Source of the DNA: an uncultured Psychromonas sp.
GTDB taxonomy: Bacteria > Pseudomonadota > Gammaproteobacteria > Enterobacterales > Psychromonadaceae
Reading direction: 5' to 3'
Length of the DNA stretch: 64,000 nucleotides
Assembly (NCBI RefSeq): GCF_947489755.1
Contig: NZ_CANLFB010000004.1
Location: 120,818-184,817 of the forward strand
Shown here: piece by piece, positions 28,603-37,840 of the stretch
Layout: every line of letters starts with the position of its first letter
How positions within the stretch are numbered: position 1 is the first letter of the stretch
Notes under the pieces: model-generated
What the model was told of the DNA's origin: nothing
The model's database searches: none
Seen by the model: the letters and a program-made list of their open reading frames with translations, nothing else
Program-made: the position numbers and the translations under genes

Positions 28603-30627
28603 TTATCCTACCGATAAAAGCCGCTCATGTAACTTTGTCACTTGGTCACGTAATTGTGCCGCTTTTTCAAACTCCAAATCTTTAGCAAAAGCAAACATCT
28701 GTTTTTCAATTTTTGCGATCTCTTTTAAGATATCTTGCTCTGTACGTAATGGTTTCTTAGCATTATATGAACCACCGTTTTCAGCTACATTAATAGGGGT
28801 AATATTACTTTTCGGTTGAGGTTTTTGCCCTAACTGCATGACATCAGTGACTTCTTTCGATAACCCCTTAGGCTCAATACCATTGGCTTTATTAAAGTCA
28901 TCTTGCAGTATTCGCCTATCTTCCGTGACTTTAATGGCTTTACGCATGGAATCAGTAATTCTATCGGCATAAAGAATCGCTTTACCTTCTAAATTACGTG
29001 CCGCTCTCCCCATGGTTTGAATAAGAGAACGTTCTGAACGTAAAAATCCTTCTTTATCTGCATCCAAAATAGTCACTAAAGAGACTTCAGGAATATCTAA
29101 CCCTTCTCTTAATAAGTTAATACCGATCAGTACATCAAATATCCCTAAGCGTAAGTCTCGGATAATCTCAACTCGCTCGACCGTATCAACATCAGAATGT
29201 AAATAACGTACTTTAATACCATGTTCACTTAAGTATTCTGTTAAATCTTCTGCCATACGCTTAGTCAATGTTGTCACTAAAACACGTTCATTTTTTGGAA
29301 CACGAATATTAATTTCAGAGAGTAAATCATCGACCTGGGTGGCCACTGGACGCACTTCGATAATCGGGTCTAATAAACCGGTTGGACGAATGACCTGTCT
29401 AATAATATCCCCCTGTGATTTATTGATTTCATAATCACTCGGGGTGGCAGAGACGTAAATCGTTTGCGGCGCTAATTTTTCAAACTCTTCAAATTTTAAT
29501 GGACGATTATCCAACGCAGAAGGTAAGCGAAAACCATAATTTACTAAGTTTTCTTTACGAGATCGGTCACCTTTATACATCGCGCCAATTTGTGGCACAG
29601 TGACATGACTTTCATCAATGACCAATAATCCATTGCTAGGCAAGTAATCAAATAAAGTCGGGGGCGCTTCCCCTATTCCACGACTAGATAAATAGCGAGA
29701 GTAATTTTCAATACCCGAGCAGTAACCTAATTCATTCATCATCTCTAAATCATACAAAGTACGTTGTGAAATACGTTGTTCTTCTATCAGCTTATTTTCA
29801 GCTAAGAAAGTTTTCTTACGATCTTGTAACTCTTCTTTAATACCCTCTATCGCTTTAAGAATTTGCTCTTTAGGCGTTACATAGTGCGTTTTAGGAAAAA
29901 TGGTAGTGCGGGACAGTTGCTCGATTTGTTGACCTGTTAATGGATCAAACACACTAATATTTTCAACTTCGTCATCAAATAACTCAATTCGAATCGCTTG
30001 TTTTTCTGAATCTGCAGGGAAAATATCAACCACTTCGCCACGCACACGGAAGGTACCACGGCTTAACTCTGTTTCATTACGAGTGTATTGAATATCGACT
30101 AAACGTTGTAAAATTTCTCTACTAGAAATGATTTCACCCACGCTAATATGCAACATCATCTTTAAATAAGACTGTGGGTCACCTAAACCATAAATAGCAG
30201 ACACAGAGGCGACTAACACCACATCATCGCGCTCTAATAATGCTTTGGTTGCCGATAAGCGCATCTGTTCTATATGAGCATTTACAGCAGCATCTTTTTC
30301 TATAAAGGAATCTGAACTAGGAACATAGGCTTCTGGTTGGTAATAGTCATAATAAGAAACAAAATATTCCACTGCATTGTGAGGAAAAAAAGCTTTCATC
30401 TCACCATACAATTGCGCAGCCAGTGTTTTATTGGGTGCAAGAATTAAAGTCGGTTTATTTAATTTAGCAATCGTATTCGCCAAGGTAAATGTTTTACCGG
30501 ACCCTGTTACCCCTAGCAACGTTTGAAACGCAAGACCTGACTCTATGCCTTCAACTAGTTTTTCAATCGCTTGTGGTTGATCTCCAGCGGGAGAGAAAGG
30601 ACAAACTAACTCAAACGGTTTACTCAT
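28603..30627 (-). CDS. uvrB: Excinuclease ABC subunit B
   Basis: 674 residues, full length. P-loop [13 protein letters not shown] (about 39-51), the beta-hairpin [12 protein letters not shown] (about 92-103), [14 protein letters not shown] (motif II), helicase motifs V/VI with [13 protein letters not shown] and QTMGRAARN, and the C-terminal UVR domain ([20 protein letters not shown]). It loads damaged DNA for UvrC in nucleotide excision repair. No good LexA box was found upstream. Confidence 0.98.
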   Translation of the reverse strand: MSKPFELVCPFSPAGDQPQAIEKLVEGIESGLAFQTLLGVTGSGKTFTLANTIAKLNKPTLILAPNKTLAAQLYGEMKAFFPHNAVEYFVSYYDYYQPEAYVPSSDSFIEKDAAVNAHIEQMRLSATKALLERDDVVLVASVSAIYGLGDPQSYLKMMLHISVGEIISSREILQRLVDIQYTRNETELSRGTFRVRGEVVDIFPADSEKQAIRIELFDDEVENISVFDPLTGQQIEQLSRTTIFPKTHYVTPKEQILKAIEGIKEELQDRKKTFLAENKLIEEQRISQRTLYDLEMMNELGYCSGIENYSRYLSSRGIGEAPPTLFDYLPSNGLLVIDESHVTVPQIGAMYKGDRSRKENLVNYGFRLPSALDNRPLKFEEFEKLAPQTIYVSATPSDYEINKSQGDIIRQVIRPTGLLDPIIEVRPVATQVDDLLSEINIRVPKNERVLVTTLTKRMAEDLTEYLSEHGIKVRYLHSDVDTVERVEIIRDLRLGIFDVLIGINLLREGLDIPEVSLVTILDADKEGFLRSERSLIQTMGRAARNLEGKAILYADRITDSMRKAIKVTEDRRILQDDFNKANGIEPKGLSKEVTDVMQLGQKPQPKSNITPINVAENGGSYNAKKPLRTEQDILKEIAKIEKQMFAFAKDLEFEKAAQLRDQVTKLHERLLSVG

Positions 30628-31193
30628 AGATCCTCATTATATCTCTTAGTTTAGTCCTTAATCTTACCATTACTAATGAGCAACAGTAGGCTGATTTTTT
30701 AAAATAATATATTCATAAAAATTAAACTCATTGAGAAAGCTCATTTAGGAAACTAAGGAAAATAGAGCTTATAGCAGTATCCAATGCCGAACCTACCCTT
30801 TCTATTAACAAAAATGCTACAAAATAGTCATAAAATGCCTTTAATGTTAATAAAAAATGTTCAGTCGCCTAACAGGCATAGTGTATAAATTGAATATATT
30901 CATCAAATATACCGTTCAATAAATAAGCAATCAAGATTCCTTAAAGGAAAGCTTTGTCAATATAAATAAATAGATTTATTCCTGATATATTCACAGAAAT
31001 CTATTGACAAGCTAAAAAACAAAAGGGATATTGAAGGTATAGTTAAAAGGCTAAAAAAAACTACTTGACGATTATAACCACTTGAAAAACAAAGGTTATT
31101 TTTTACGGTTAAAAATAACTCTATTTAACCAGAGCCAAGTCATATCAAGGGTTTCAGAACGATCTTCATTAACTTCCCACAGAGTTATCCACA
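30628..31193. other. Intergenic upstream of the decayed element
   Basis: No gene. There is a promoter-like TTGACA (31004-31009), 17 bp, GATATT (31027-31032) on the plus strand with nothing intact behind it, and a GTTATTTTT/AAAAATAAC hairpin (about 31098-31122). The uvrB promoter must lie at the left end. A DnaA-box-like TTATCCACA ends it at 31185-31193. Confidence 0.5.
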
Positions 31194-31207
31194 GAAAAAG
31201 TGGATAA
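31185..31207. other. DnaA-box dyad at the left repeat boundary
   Basis: TTATCCACA (31185-31193) is a perfect DnaA box. AGTGGATAA (31199-31207) is its near-complement, so GTTATCCAC and GTGGATAAC form a perfect 9-bp inverted repeat with a 7-nt centre. The right arm lies inside the 77-bp direct repeat. Another TTATCCACT is at 32341. DnaA binding is inferred. Confidence 0.5.
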
Positions 31208-31270
31208 CCATCGCTAGCCTAGATTTCATCAGTGTTACAGAAAGATTAAGTTAATATGACGGAGATCTCA
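31194..31270 (+). repeat. 77-bp direct repeat, left copy (att-like)
   Basis: Runs from GAAAAAGTGGATAACC to GACGGAGATCTCA and is identical over all 77 bp to 33831-33907. It does not overlap a tRNA. One frame reads KKWITIASLDFISVTERLS then stop in both copies, perhaps the remnant of a gene end used as attachment site. Confidence 0.9.
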
Positions 31271-31432
31271 GTTCGCAGTTGGTTAAATATTTTTTCACAA
31301 AATGTGCAATGAGGTACTTTCAGTCTTTCCAATCACTAAGTGGTATATTTTAAGGTATACACAATGATATACATCATAAAAAGAAATGATTGTTTTTACT
31401 TTAGTAAAAGAATTGAAGGTAAATTGTTCAGG

Positions 31433-32128
31433 ATGGCACTACGCACAAAGAGACGTCTAGTTGCTAATAATATTATTCAATATTGTAATTGATAAAATTG
31501 AGGGATCGCGTGTGTGTATTAAAGTTTTAAAGTTGATCATTGAAGAAGAAATTAACCGTGTAATTGATAGAACCACAGCTTTGATAAGTATTTTAGTCAG
31601 CACTTCTCACCTAACAGTTTTCATAACCATAATTTACAACAATCACCTATCGACTGCGGTATTAAAGAGCAACCTGTTTTAGATTTTGATGACTGGATTA
31701 AAGACGATATTAAACCAATAGGGTTAAGACATGATATTAAGCAGTGGTTAATTGATGAGGGGTATATGAAAAAGATTTAGTAGAACAATCAACCTTGATT
31801 ACTTTATTAAATAAGTATGTGTCTTCTATTAAGGAAACGCCTACTACCGAGCTTAAAAGCAAAGGTTTAACCTATAGACAAGCTTTGGATAAATATAAGT
31901 CCATAACGACAGCTATCTTTATAAAACCGAGAAAAGACACCTATTAAGCTTTTATAGCCTAATGCATGTATTTATGACGAGCTTAGTTAGTAATGTGCGG
32001 CTGATACGATTATTAACAGTGTTGTTGGCCACAAGCAAACTTCCACGAAAGATCAGTATATTGATGTAATGAATATTGATTTAAGAGAGTTGGATAAAGT
32101 GATTCAACTCATCCCAAATAAATCATAA
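31433..32128 (+). pseudogene. Tyrosine recombinase (integrase) pseudogene
   Basis: Coding traces in one direction but several frames. ATG 31433 gives MALRTKRRLVANNIIQY, then a frameshift. HFSPNSFHNHNLQQS through DFDDWIKDDIKPIGLRHDIK is in a second frame (about 31598-31780), LVEQSTLITLLNKYVSS in a third (from about 31780) with stops near 31946. The C-terminus AADTIINSVVGHKQT then STKDQYIDVMNIDLREL (about 32005-32100) has the late His and the catalytic Tyr region of integrases. The core with Arg and HxxR is lost. At least three frameshifts and several stops make it non-functional. Confidence 0.65.
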
Positions 32129-32469
32129 TTTAAGATTAAAAGTCAGCATTTACAGATGCTGGCGGCTATTTAGTAAAAAAACAAAAAATAAATTACAATT
32201 ATTATTAAGACAATAAATGCAATTTAGAGGTAGGAAGAAAAAGAAAAATAGTTATTGCAATTTGCATAAAACAGACCTCACTTACAGCATTTTGTTAGTA
32301 ACCACTAACCGTAATAAAGCATGCCAATTTGTCCACAATTTTATCCACTAACCTAGTAAAAGTTATCCCTTGAAATTATTCTAATAAACGTTATCTTGTG
32401 TCCATTGTTAAAGAGTAACACTACATCTTGTACTATTTAAACAAATGTATAGTTTTCTTAAGCAAAAAA
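32129..32469. other. Gene-free stretch inside the decayed element
   Basis: AT-rich, stops in all frames. It contains CAGCATTTACAGATGCTG, a 7-bp dyad right after the integrase remnant (about 32147-32164), and a DnaA-box-like TTATCCACT at 32341. Confidence 0.45.
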
Positions 32470-32490
32470 AAAGCCCACATAGTGAGCTTT
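32470..32490. terminator. Terminator-like hairpin, orphan
   Basis: AAAGCCCAC and GTGAGCTTT pair with one mismatch around ATA; the minus strand continues with nine T, the plus strand with TATTTTT. No intact gene ends here on either strand, so it may be the end of a lost gene or of a small RNA. Confidence 0.55.
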
Positions 32491-32504
32491 ATTTTTGAAT
32501 GATA

Positions 32505-32530
32505 TTAATTTTCGGTAGGACGAAAATTAA
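32505..32530. other. Perfect 10-bp hairpin
   Basis: TTAATTTTCG and CGAAAATTAA form a perfect 10-bp stem with loop GTAGGA. It lies 15 bp after the orphan terminator and 134 bp before a 30-codon ORF. No T-run. Confidence 0.5.
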
Positions 32531-32663
32531 AGGAATCTGAGTAGAAGGCCAGAGCCAATTACAGATTAATTATATCAATAACTGATGCATATAATACACT
32601 TTTGTAATTTTCATTCAATACCTCGCCAAGCTTCCTTCTTAATATTTTAAAGGAAAATAATGA

Positions 32664-32756
32664 ATGAAACTTTCAATTAATTTAGAGATCGACCGATTAG
32701 TTCTCATCAAAGTAATGCAGATTACTTATATGATTATTGCATTGTTAGTTATGTAA
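32664..32756 (+). CDS. Possible 30-aa hydrophobic small protein
   Basis: ATG 32664 has AAGGA about 9 nt upstream. The product starts MKLSINLEIDRLVLIKVMQ and ends in a hydrophobic stretch ITYMIIALLVM. The stop is 5 bp before a perfect terminator. Such a layout fits a small membrane peptide, but a chance ORF in decayed sequence is just as possible. Confidence 0.3.
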   Translation: MKLSINLEIDRLVLIKVMQITYMIIALLVM

Positions 32757-32761
32757 CTATT

Positions 32762-32791
32762 GAATACCCGAGAAATTATTCTCGGGTATTC
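32762..32791 (+). terminator. Perfect 11-bp terminator hairpin
   Basis: GAATACCCGAG and CTCGGGTATTC pair perfectly around AAATTATT, followed by TTTAT on the plus strand. It is the most GC-rich structure in the decayed element and follows the 30-aa ORF by 5 bp. Confidence 0.65.
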
Positions 32792-32826
32792 TTTATCACT
32801 TTAAAACTCAACATAATTGTGATGGT

Positions 32827-33096
32827 GTGCGTGGTGGTACTGCAAAAGGTTATATACCAGTTATGCGCAAATTTAATACTGTCGATAAAATAATTACTAA
32901 TACACTGAATATCTTTTCAATTTATTCATCTACTGAAAGTAACAAATTCAGTTTTATAACGGCATTAGTACTAAATATGGTTAAAAGTAGAGTAGAAAAT
33001 TTAGATATAGTAATTGAAAGATATGGGAAAAGATTAAAAGTTACTTCTGATAAGAAAGATCATCATACACTGAAGCGTCAGAGTACAGGGCTTTAA
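32827..33096 (+). CDS. Hypothetical ORF, 89 aa, in decayed element
   Basis: GTG start with no clear ribosome site; an internal ATG at 32863 (MRKFNTVDKIITNTLNIF) is an alternative. The product is basic with a helical middle (FITALVLNMVKSRVENLDIV). No family recognised. It converges with the pseudogene at 33097. It may be a gene fragment of the integrated element. Confidence 0.3.
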   Translation: MRGGTAKGYIPVMRKFNTVDKIITNTLNIFSIYSSTESNKFSFITALVLNMVKSRVENLDIVIERYGKRLKVTSDKKDHHTLKRQSTGL

Positions 33097-33498
33097 TTAA
33101 ACTATATTTTGGTAATAAAACGTTGTCATAGGATGTTGCACTAACTGAGGAATAGTTCGAGCTTTAACATATTTCCACCCTGCTATTAATTGTTTTTGAG
33201 TAATGTCATCATCATATAAAGTGTTGTGCTCAAACTCTTTAGCAATATATTCAACAAATTCCTGTAACACTAACAACAATCCATCCTTACCATATTCATT
33301 GAAAAACACTGATACGGGGGACTATTGGTCACTTATAAACGTTAGTAATGTATCAATAGTAATTGGACTACTTAACGATATCAGAGGCGAATACATACCA
33401 ATAGTTTCTAAATCTTCGCTACCATATCCGCTATTTATAAGGAAATTATAAGCAACTTCTACATGAATACCGTTTTTATGTGTTAAGGAATGAAATCA
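33097..33498 (-). pseudogene. Broken gene with in-frame stop
   Basis: On the minus strand one frame reads HKNGIHVEVAYNFLINSGYG, then SEDLETIGMYSPLISLSS, then TFISDQ, a TAG stop near 33330, and on in the same frame to VFFNEYGKDGLLLVLQEF and AGWKYVKARTIPQLVQHP. The frame on both sides of the stop has protein-like composition, so a single nonsense change is likely. The 70-residue part after the stop can start at GTG 33309. The family is unknown; no start codon with a ribosome site is seen upstream, so the 5' end is also lost. Confidence 0.45.
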
Positions 33499-33830
33499 TT
33501 CATTAGGCATCCTCATCCATTGCTAACCATTAGGTTACTGTCAGGGGGTGGTTTAGGCGCTCGTACATGCTGTGTAGTGGTGCAGTGAGATTAAAAAGAA
33601 TTGCATAGTAGATCGTCTAAAGTTAAACCTATCTTACCTTCAAATATATAATAAGCTTTTAGTATTAACATTCTTTTATTGAACAACTAGAGTTCACTAT
33701 TTAGACAGAAAAATTCAAATTAACAAATGATACGTATTACGATTTATAAAACCACATACTGCTATATACTATTTTTCAGATAACTTTTATAGGTTTCTTA
33801 ATTCACAGGAAAGCCTGCACTAACACCATT
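33499..33830. other. Gene-free right part of the decayed element
   Basis: 332 bp with no ORF, promoter or hairpin that I can support, up to the right 77-bp repeat. Confidence 0.5.
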
Positions 33831-33907
33831 GAAAAAGTGGATAACCATCGCTAGCCTAGATTTCATCAGTGTTACAGAAAGATTAAGTTAATATGACGGA
33901 GATCTCA
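33831..33907 (+). repeat. 77-bp direct repeat, right copy (att-like)
   Basis: Identical to 31194-31270. The flanking bases differ on both sides (CCATT and TCTTA here; CCACA and GTTCG at the left copy), so the boundary is sharp. Confidence 0.9.
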
Positions 33908-34161
33908 TCTTATAAAAAACCAGTAATATTGATCATATTTTACATAAAATGTTTTTATAAACTCATAGACACATTTATTTATTGAAAGTGGAAAATAATA
34001 GGTATTAATGAGAAAAAACAGCTTATTTTATGCTAAATGTCACTTTTAAAATTATTGGGGATGAAAATTAAAGCAATTAATCACAACAGATAGATTTATT
34101 AATTCGCTTCAATAATAGGTTTGTTATGATGTGTTTTTAATTCTCTTATTAGGATCTTAAA

Positions 34162-34746
34162 ATGTTTAACGCTTTTTTCAAATCATTATTAGTCATCACC
34201 AGTTTATTAACATTAATCAGTTGTACTTCGACCCCTTCTTATACCAATATAATGCCTGAACTTAATATTGAAAAAGGAGCTTATACCTATACAAATCCAC
34301 AGCCTTGGGTGATTAATAGCCAAGATGAACGAGTAGCACGACATTTGATCGAAATAGTTGATGGCGATAATGTTGCACAACTCATTAATGAACAACAATC
34401 ATTACGTTTATTAATTGAAAAAAGTTTAACTAAAGCTTGGTCAGATAATCAATTAAAGATCGATCATATCAGTGATTACAAGGTTGACATTAAATTAGTT
34501 AAAGCACTTGCTACCGTGACAGAAAATACAGCTAGCTACGATGTATCATCACAAATGATGATTAAAGTAGCATTAACGCACCAAGGTAAGTCCTTCATCA
34601 AATTATTTCGTTCAAATAAACAATGGGATGCCGCTTTCTCAGCGAATGTTGCCAATATTACTAAGCGCATGAACAAGCAATTATCACTTTTATTGACTCA
34701 AATAGTTGAAGATCAAGAGCTCAATGAACAAATGCAAGCGTTTTAA
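34162..34746 (+). CDS. yajG: YajG family lipoprotein
   Basis: 194 residues. Lipoprotein signal: hydrophobic helix then LLTLISC with Cys at about 21. The mature part follows the YajG pattern, with a DERVARHLIEIVDGD segment and a long beta-rich domain ending in a helix (LSLLLTQIVEDQELNEQMQA). Probably an outer-membrane lipoprotein of unknown function. The gene precedes ppiA by 109 bp. Confidence 0.8.
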   Translation: MFNAFFKSLLVITSLLTLISCTSTPSYTNIMPELNIEKGAYTYTNPQPWVINSQDERVARHLIEIVDGDNVAQLINEQQSLRLLIEKSLTKAWSDNQLKIDHISDYKVDIKLVKALATVTENTASYDVSSQMMIKVALTHQGKSFIKLFRSNKQWDAAFSANVANITKRMNKQLSLLLTQIVEDQELNEQMQAF

Positions 34747-34855
34747 TTAGCGATTATGTTAGAAACTTTCCTAACAACAAATTAGTATCACTAGGATTTT
34801 AAAAAAACCATTTAAAAAAATACTTAAATATAAAGACAAAAAACAAGGAATCACC

Positions 34856-35404
34856 ATGAAATACATTACGGCATTCATTTTATTATTAACAAGTCAGTTA
34901 GCACTAGCAGCCAATCCAAGTATGGTGATTGACACTAACCAAGGACAGATAACGGTCGAGTTATATCCTGAAAAAGCGCCTAAAACGGTGGCTAACTTTT
35001 TAGCTTACATTAAAAGAGATGAGTTCAAGGAAACAACCTTTCACCGTGTTATTGAAGGCTTTATGATCCAAGGGGGTGGCTTCTTAGCATCAGGTCAACG
35101 TTTAGAAACGTTAGCGCCTATTCAGAACGAGTCTAAAAATGGATTAAGCAATGAACGAGGTACTATTTCAATGGCACGTACTGGCAACCCTCATTCAGCT
35201 TCACGTCAGTTTTTTATTAATCAAAAAGATAATTCATTTTTGGATGCGGGCGCTAATAAGTGGGGTTATGCAGTATTCGGTAAAGTAACAATGGGCTTAG
35301 AGGTGGTTGATAAAATCGCTAAAGTTAAAACGGCAGCACAAGATAAACCCGTCCAACCGGTTATTATTAACAGCATTACATTAGTGAAAAACACCGATAA
35401 ATAA
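34856..35404 (+). CDS. ppiA: Periplasmic peptidyl-prolyl isomerase (cyclophilin)
   Basis: 182 residues with a signal peptide (MKYITAFILLLTSQLALA). The cyclophilin domain shows TTFHRVIEGFMIQGGG (catalytic Arg), GTISMARTGNPHSASRQFFIN and FGKVTMGLEVVDKIA. It assists folding in the periplasm. A strong terminator follows 28 bp after the stop. Confidence 0.9.
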   Translation: MKYITAFILLLTSQLALAANPSMVIDTNQGQITVELYPEKAPKTVANFLAYIKRDEFKETTFHRVIEGFMIQGGGFLASGQRLETLAPIQNESKNGLSNERGTISMARTGNPHSASRQFFINQKDNSFLDAGANKWGYAVFGKVTMGLEVVDKIAKVKTAAQDKPVQPVIINSITLVKNTDK

Positions 35405-35431
35405 CGCGTTAATAAATAACATTACAAATAT

Positions 35432-35460
35432 AAAAAATGCGACAAATAGTCGCATTTTTT
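35432..35460 (+). terminator. Terminator after ppiA
   Basis: AAAAAATGCGAC and GTCGCATTTTTT form a perfect 12-bp stem with loop AAATA. It may also stop the convergent minCDE transcript. Confidence 0.9.
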
Positions 35461-35580
35461 ATAGTAAAATTAAAAGCTGTAAGGTCTTTAGATTAATCAC
35501 TTAACGCTGAATAAAGTAATTAAGCTATCGATAGCACTATCAATAAGAGCTATCAAGCATCAATAAGCATGATTGATAAC

Positions 35581-35847
35581 TTACTTTAGTTTAGGCAATG
35601 TTACATTAACTTCTAATACTGACATGTCATCATCTGCTTTATCATTAAATTCACATTTAACATCTTCAGACGAAATATCCATATATTTACGAATAACAGC
35701 GACTAACTCTTTTTGTAGCTCAGGCATGTATGAAGGGACATCAAAACTAGAGTGCTCATGAGCAACAATAATTTGTAAACGATCTTTTGCTAACTTCGCT
35801 GTACCTTTTTTAGGTTTGTCCTTTCTAAAATATTGTAATAATCCCAT
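35581..35847 (-). CDS. minE: Cell division topological factor MinE
   Basis: 88 residues from ATG 35847 with a very strong ribosome site (GGAGGGTAAG); a TTG four codons earlier is unlikely. MGLLQYFR is the membrane-binding helix and KLAKDRLQIIVAHEH the anti-MinCD region. It makes MinCD oscillate so the septum forms at mid-cell. It starts 1 nt after the minD stop. Confidence 0.96.
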   Translation of the reverse strand: MGLLQYFRKDKPKKGTAKLAKDRLQIIVAHEHSSFDVPSYMPELQKELVAVIRKYMDISSEDVKCEFNDKADDDMSVLEVNVTLPKLK

Positions 35848-35848
35848 C

Positions 35849-36661
35849 TTACCCTCCAAATATACGGCTTAAAAAGCCTTTCTTTTCAACAGTAACAAAA
35901 CGTAAATCACGTTGGTGACCTAACAGTCTATCTACTGCATCTTGATAAGCTTTACCGGCATCACTTTCTTGATTCAATATTACTGGTTCACCTAAGTTAG
36001 ATGCGCTTAATACATCTTTAGATTCAGGAATAACACCTAACAAATCAATACCTAATAACTCATCAATATCTTCAATGCTCAACATTTCTTCACGTTCAAC
36101 ACGTTCAGGGCTATAACGTGTGATTAACAAATGTACTTTAACTGGGTCCATTTGTTTTTCTGAACGGTACGACTTGCTTGATAACATACCTGTAATACGA
36201 TCTGAATCTCGAACAGATGATACTTCAGGATTAGTGGTTACAATCGCTTCATCTGCAAAATACAATGCCATCATTGCACCTTGCTCAATACCTGCTGGTG
36301 AATCACAAATAATGTATTCAAACCCATCCGCTTTTAACGCTTCAATAACTTCAGCAACACCTTCTTGCGATAAAGCATCTTTATTTCGTGTTTGCGATGC
36401 AGGTAAAATATAAAGTGTGTCGACACGTTTATCTTTTACTAATGCTTGTTGTAAATTTGCTTCACCGTTAATAACGTTAATCAAATCGTAAACAACACGG
36501 CGTTCACAGCCCATGATCAAATCTAAATTTCTTAAACCGATATCAAAATCGATGATCACGGTTTTAGCACCTGTTTTAGCTAAACCAGTACCAATAGCTG
36601 CACTACTTGTTGTTTTACCAACACCACCTTTACCAGACGTGACAACAATTACCTTTGCCAT
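35849..36661 (-). CDS. minD: Septum site-determining ATPase MinD
   Basis: 270 residues. Deviant Walker A SGKGGVGKTTSSAAIG (about 8-23), DFDIGLRNLDLIMG (switch I), and the amphipathic membrane-targeting end KKGFLSRIFGG. It recruits MinC to the membrane and is driven by MinE. Confidence 0.98.
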   Translation of the reverse strand: MAKVIVVTSGKGGVGKTTSSAAIGTGLAKTGAKTVIIDFDIGLRNLDLIMGCERRVVYDLINVINGEANLQQALVKDKRVDTLYILPASQTRNKDALSQEGVAEVIEALKADGFEYIICDSPAGIEQGAMMALYFADEAIVTTNPEVSSVRDSDRITGMLSSKSYRSEKQMDPVKVHLLITRYSPERVEREEMLSIEDIDELLGIDLLGVIPESKDVLSASNLGEPVILNQESDAGKAYQDAVDRLLGHQRDLRFVTVEKKGFLSRIFGG

Positions 36662-36679
36662 ATAACTTTCCTTTGTATT

Positions 36680-37423
36680 TTAAATTTTATTTAAACTTGA
36701 AAAGACCATATTCTGATCTTCTAAAGAAACAGAGCAAGAGGTTGACCACATATCCTCTGGTAATGTTTCACTTAATTTATAAACACCCGCGATTGATACT
36801 AATTCAGGCTCTAATACAGTACAGAAAATAGCCGCACCAGTGTTACCCATGGCACCCGCTAATGCTTTACCTCTCAGCGTTCCGTAAATGTGAATATTGC
36901 CATCTGCAATCACTTCGGCACCTGCGCCTACATCACCACTAATAACCAAATCACATTCTTTAGCATAAATCTGCTGGCCTGAGCGAACTCGGCCACTATG
37001 CACTTTCGTTTTCACTTCACCTGGAACAAAAGATTCTTCTGGCGTCGCTTCAGTGCTTTCTTTAATGTCTTTTGTTGAATCTGCATCCTGTTCTGATTTT
37101 TGCTCAGTAGGTGCAGTTTTAACGATTTGTCTTTTCGAACCATGCAATACAGCAATCGAATATTGACTTGCTTGTTGTTTTTGCTGTTCTGACACTTTGC
37201 CTGTAATACCTGTCAAAATAAAACCATGCTCTTCAACGGTTTGTTGTAGTTGTGAAAAATCAATATTTAATGAAGATTCTACAATATTAACAACCATCGG
37301 TGTTTGAGCAAAAAATTCAGGGGCCATTAACCGTCTTTTATTTAATTCATCGGCTAACTCTGAAAGTGATTCACTCTCCAGGTTTACTACTAACAAGGTA
37401 AAATTTAACGATTTTAACGTCAT
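36680..37423 (-). CDS. minC: Septum formation inhibitor MinC
   Basis: 247 residues. The N-terminal FtsZ-inhibiting domain (1-105) is followed by a Glu/Asp/Ser-rich linker of about 30 residues and the C-terminal beta-helix with SGRVRSGQQIYAKECDLVI and VSGDVGAGAEVIADGNIHIY-like turns. It blocks FtsZ rings at the poles. First gene of minCDE, divergent from ycgL. Confidence 0.95.
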   Translation of the reverse strand: MTLKSLNFTLLVVNLESESLSELADELNKRRLMAPEFFAQTPMVVNIVESSLNIDFSQLQQTVEEHGFILTGITGKVSEQQKQQASQYSIAVLHGSKRQIVKTAPTEQKSEQDADSTKDIKESTEATPEESFVPGEVKTKVHSGRVRSGQQIYAKECDLVISGDVGAGAEVIADGNIHIYGTLRGKALAGAMGNTGAAIFCTVLEPELVSIAGVYKLSETLPEDMWSTSCSVSLEDQNMVFSSLNKI

Positions 37424-37549
37424 AATTGTCCTTTCTAATTAAATCTTTATTATTTGACATAAAATTCAGTCAATTTCTATAAAAAATAAATGCTTATGCA
37501 TGTTATAGTTTGCATCAACATTAGGCAAGCAAAGGGCTAGATAAGTATT

Positions 37550-37840
37550 ATGTTATGTGCTGTATATAAAAGTATCCGTAAACCACAAACCTATATTTTT
37601 GTTGCAAAACGAGATGACTTTTCTCAAGTCCCTACTCCTTTGCTAGAACAATTTGGGCCACCACAATTAGTTTCTATATTAAATATCAAAGAAACCACAA
37701 AAATGGCGATAGCAGAGGCCTCTAGAGTGATAAAAGAAGTCACTGACTCAGGGTTTTATTTACAGTTACCACCACCACCTATTGATTATTTAAAAGACCA
37801 TAAAAATCGCAAATTACAGCAATTGGAATCAGAGTCATGA
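37550..37840 (+). CDS. ycgL: YcgL domain protein
   Basis: 96 residues, typical length. MLCAVYKSIRKPQTYIFVAK and the FGPPQLV segment are YcgL/DUF709 signatures. Function unknown. It sits next to minC and overlaps the following lytic transglycosylase gene by 4 nt, the order found across gammaproteobacteria. Confidence 0.92.
   Translation: MLCAVYKSIRKPQTYIFVAKRDDFSQVPTPLLEQFGPPQLVSILNIKETTKMAIAEASRVIKEVTDSGFYLQLPPPPIDYLKDHKNRKLQQLESES

Larger units (their letters stand above)
31194..33907. mobile_element. Decayed integrative element bounded by att-like repeats
   Basis: A perfect 77-bp direct repeat marks both ends. Just inside the left repeat is a tyrosine-recombinase pseudogene, the usual place of an integrase next to its att site. 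The interior (2.56 kb) has no intact gene of known function: only short ORFs, a pseudogene with an in-frame stop, and several hairpins. The surrounding genes (uvrB, yajG) are housekeeping. I infer an old integrated element that lost its genes and can no longer move on its own. Confidence 0.6.

Noticed and set aside
28386..28685. Plus-strand 99-codon frame overlapping uvrB
   Set aside because: Asn/Phe/Tyr-rich product from the tandem repeat and antisense to the conserved uvrB C-terminus; no ribosome site.
30671..30688. LexA-like box upstream of uvrB
   Set aside because: Only one half (ACAGTA) fits; the other half does not match CTGT at the right spacing.
31461..31682. 73-codon frame at the integrase remnant as a separate gene
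   Set aside because: It is one of three frames of the broken integrase; starts at a poor codon and ends at a frameshift.
33203..33451. Plus-strand 82-codon frame
   Set aside because: Antisense to the more protein-like minus-strand pseudogene; Ser/Asn-rich.
31185..33900. Chromosomal origin (DnaA boxes)
   Set aside because: Too few boxes, no AT-rich unwinding region pattern, and no dnaA/mnmG/rpmH neighbours.
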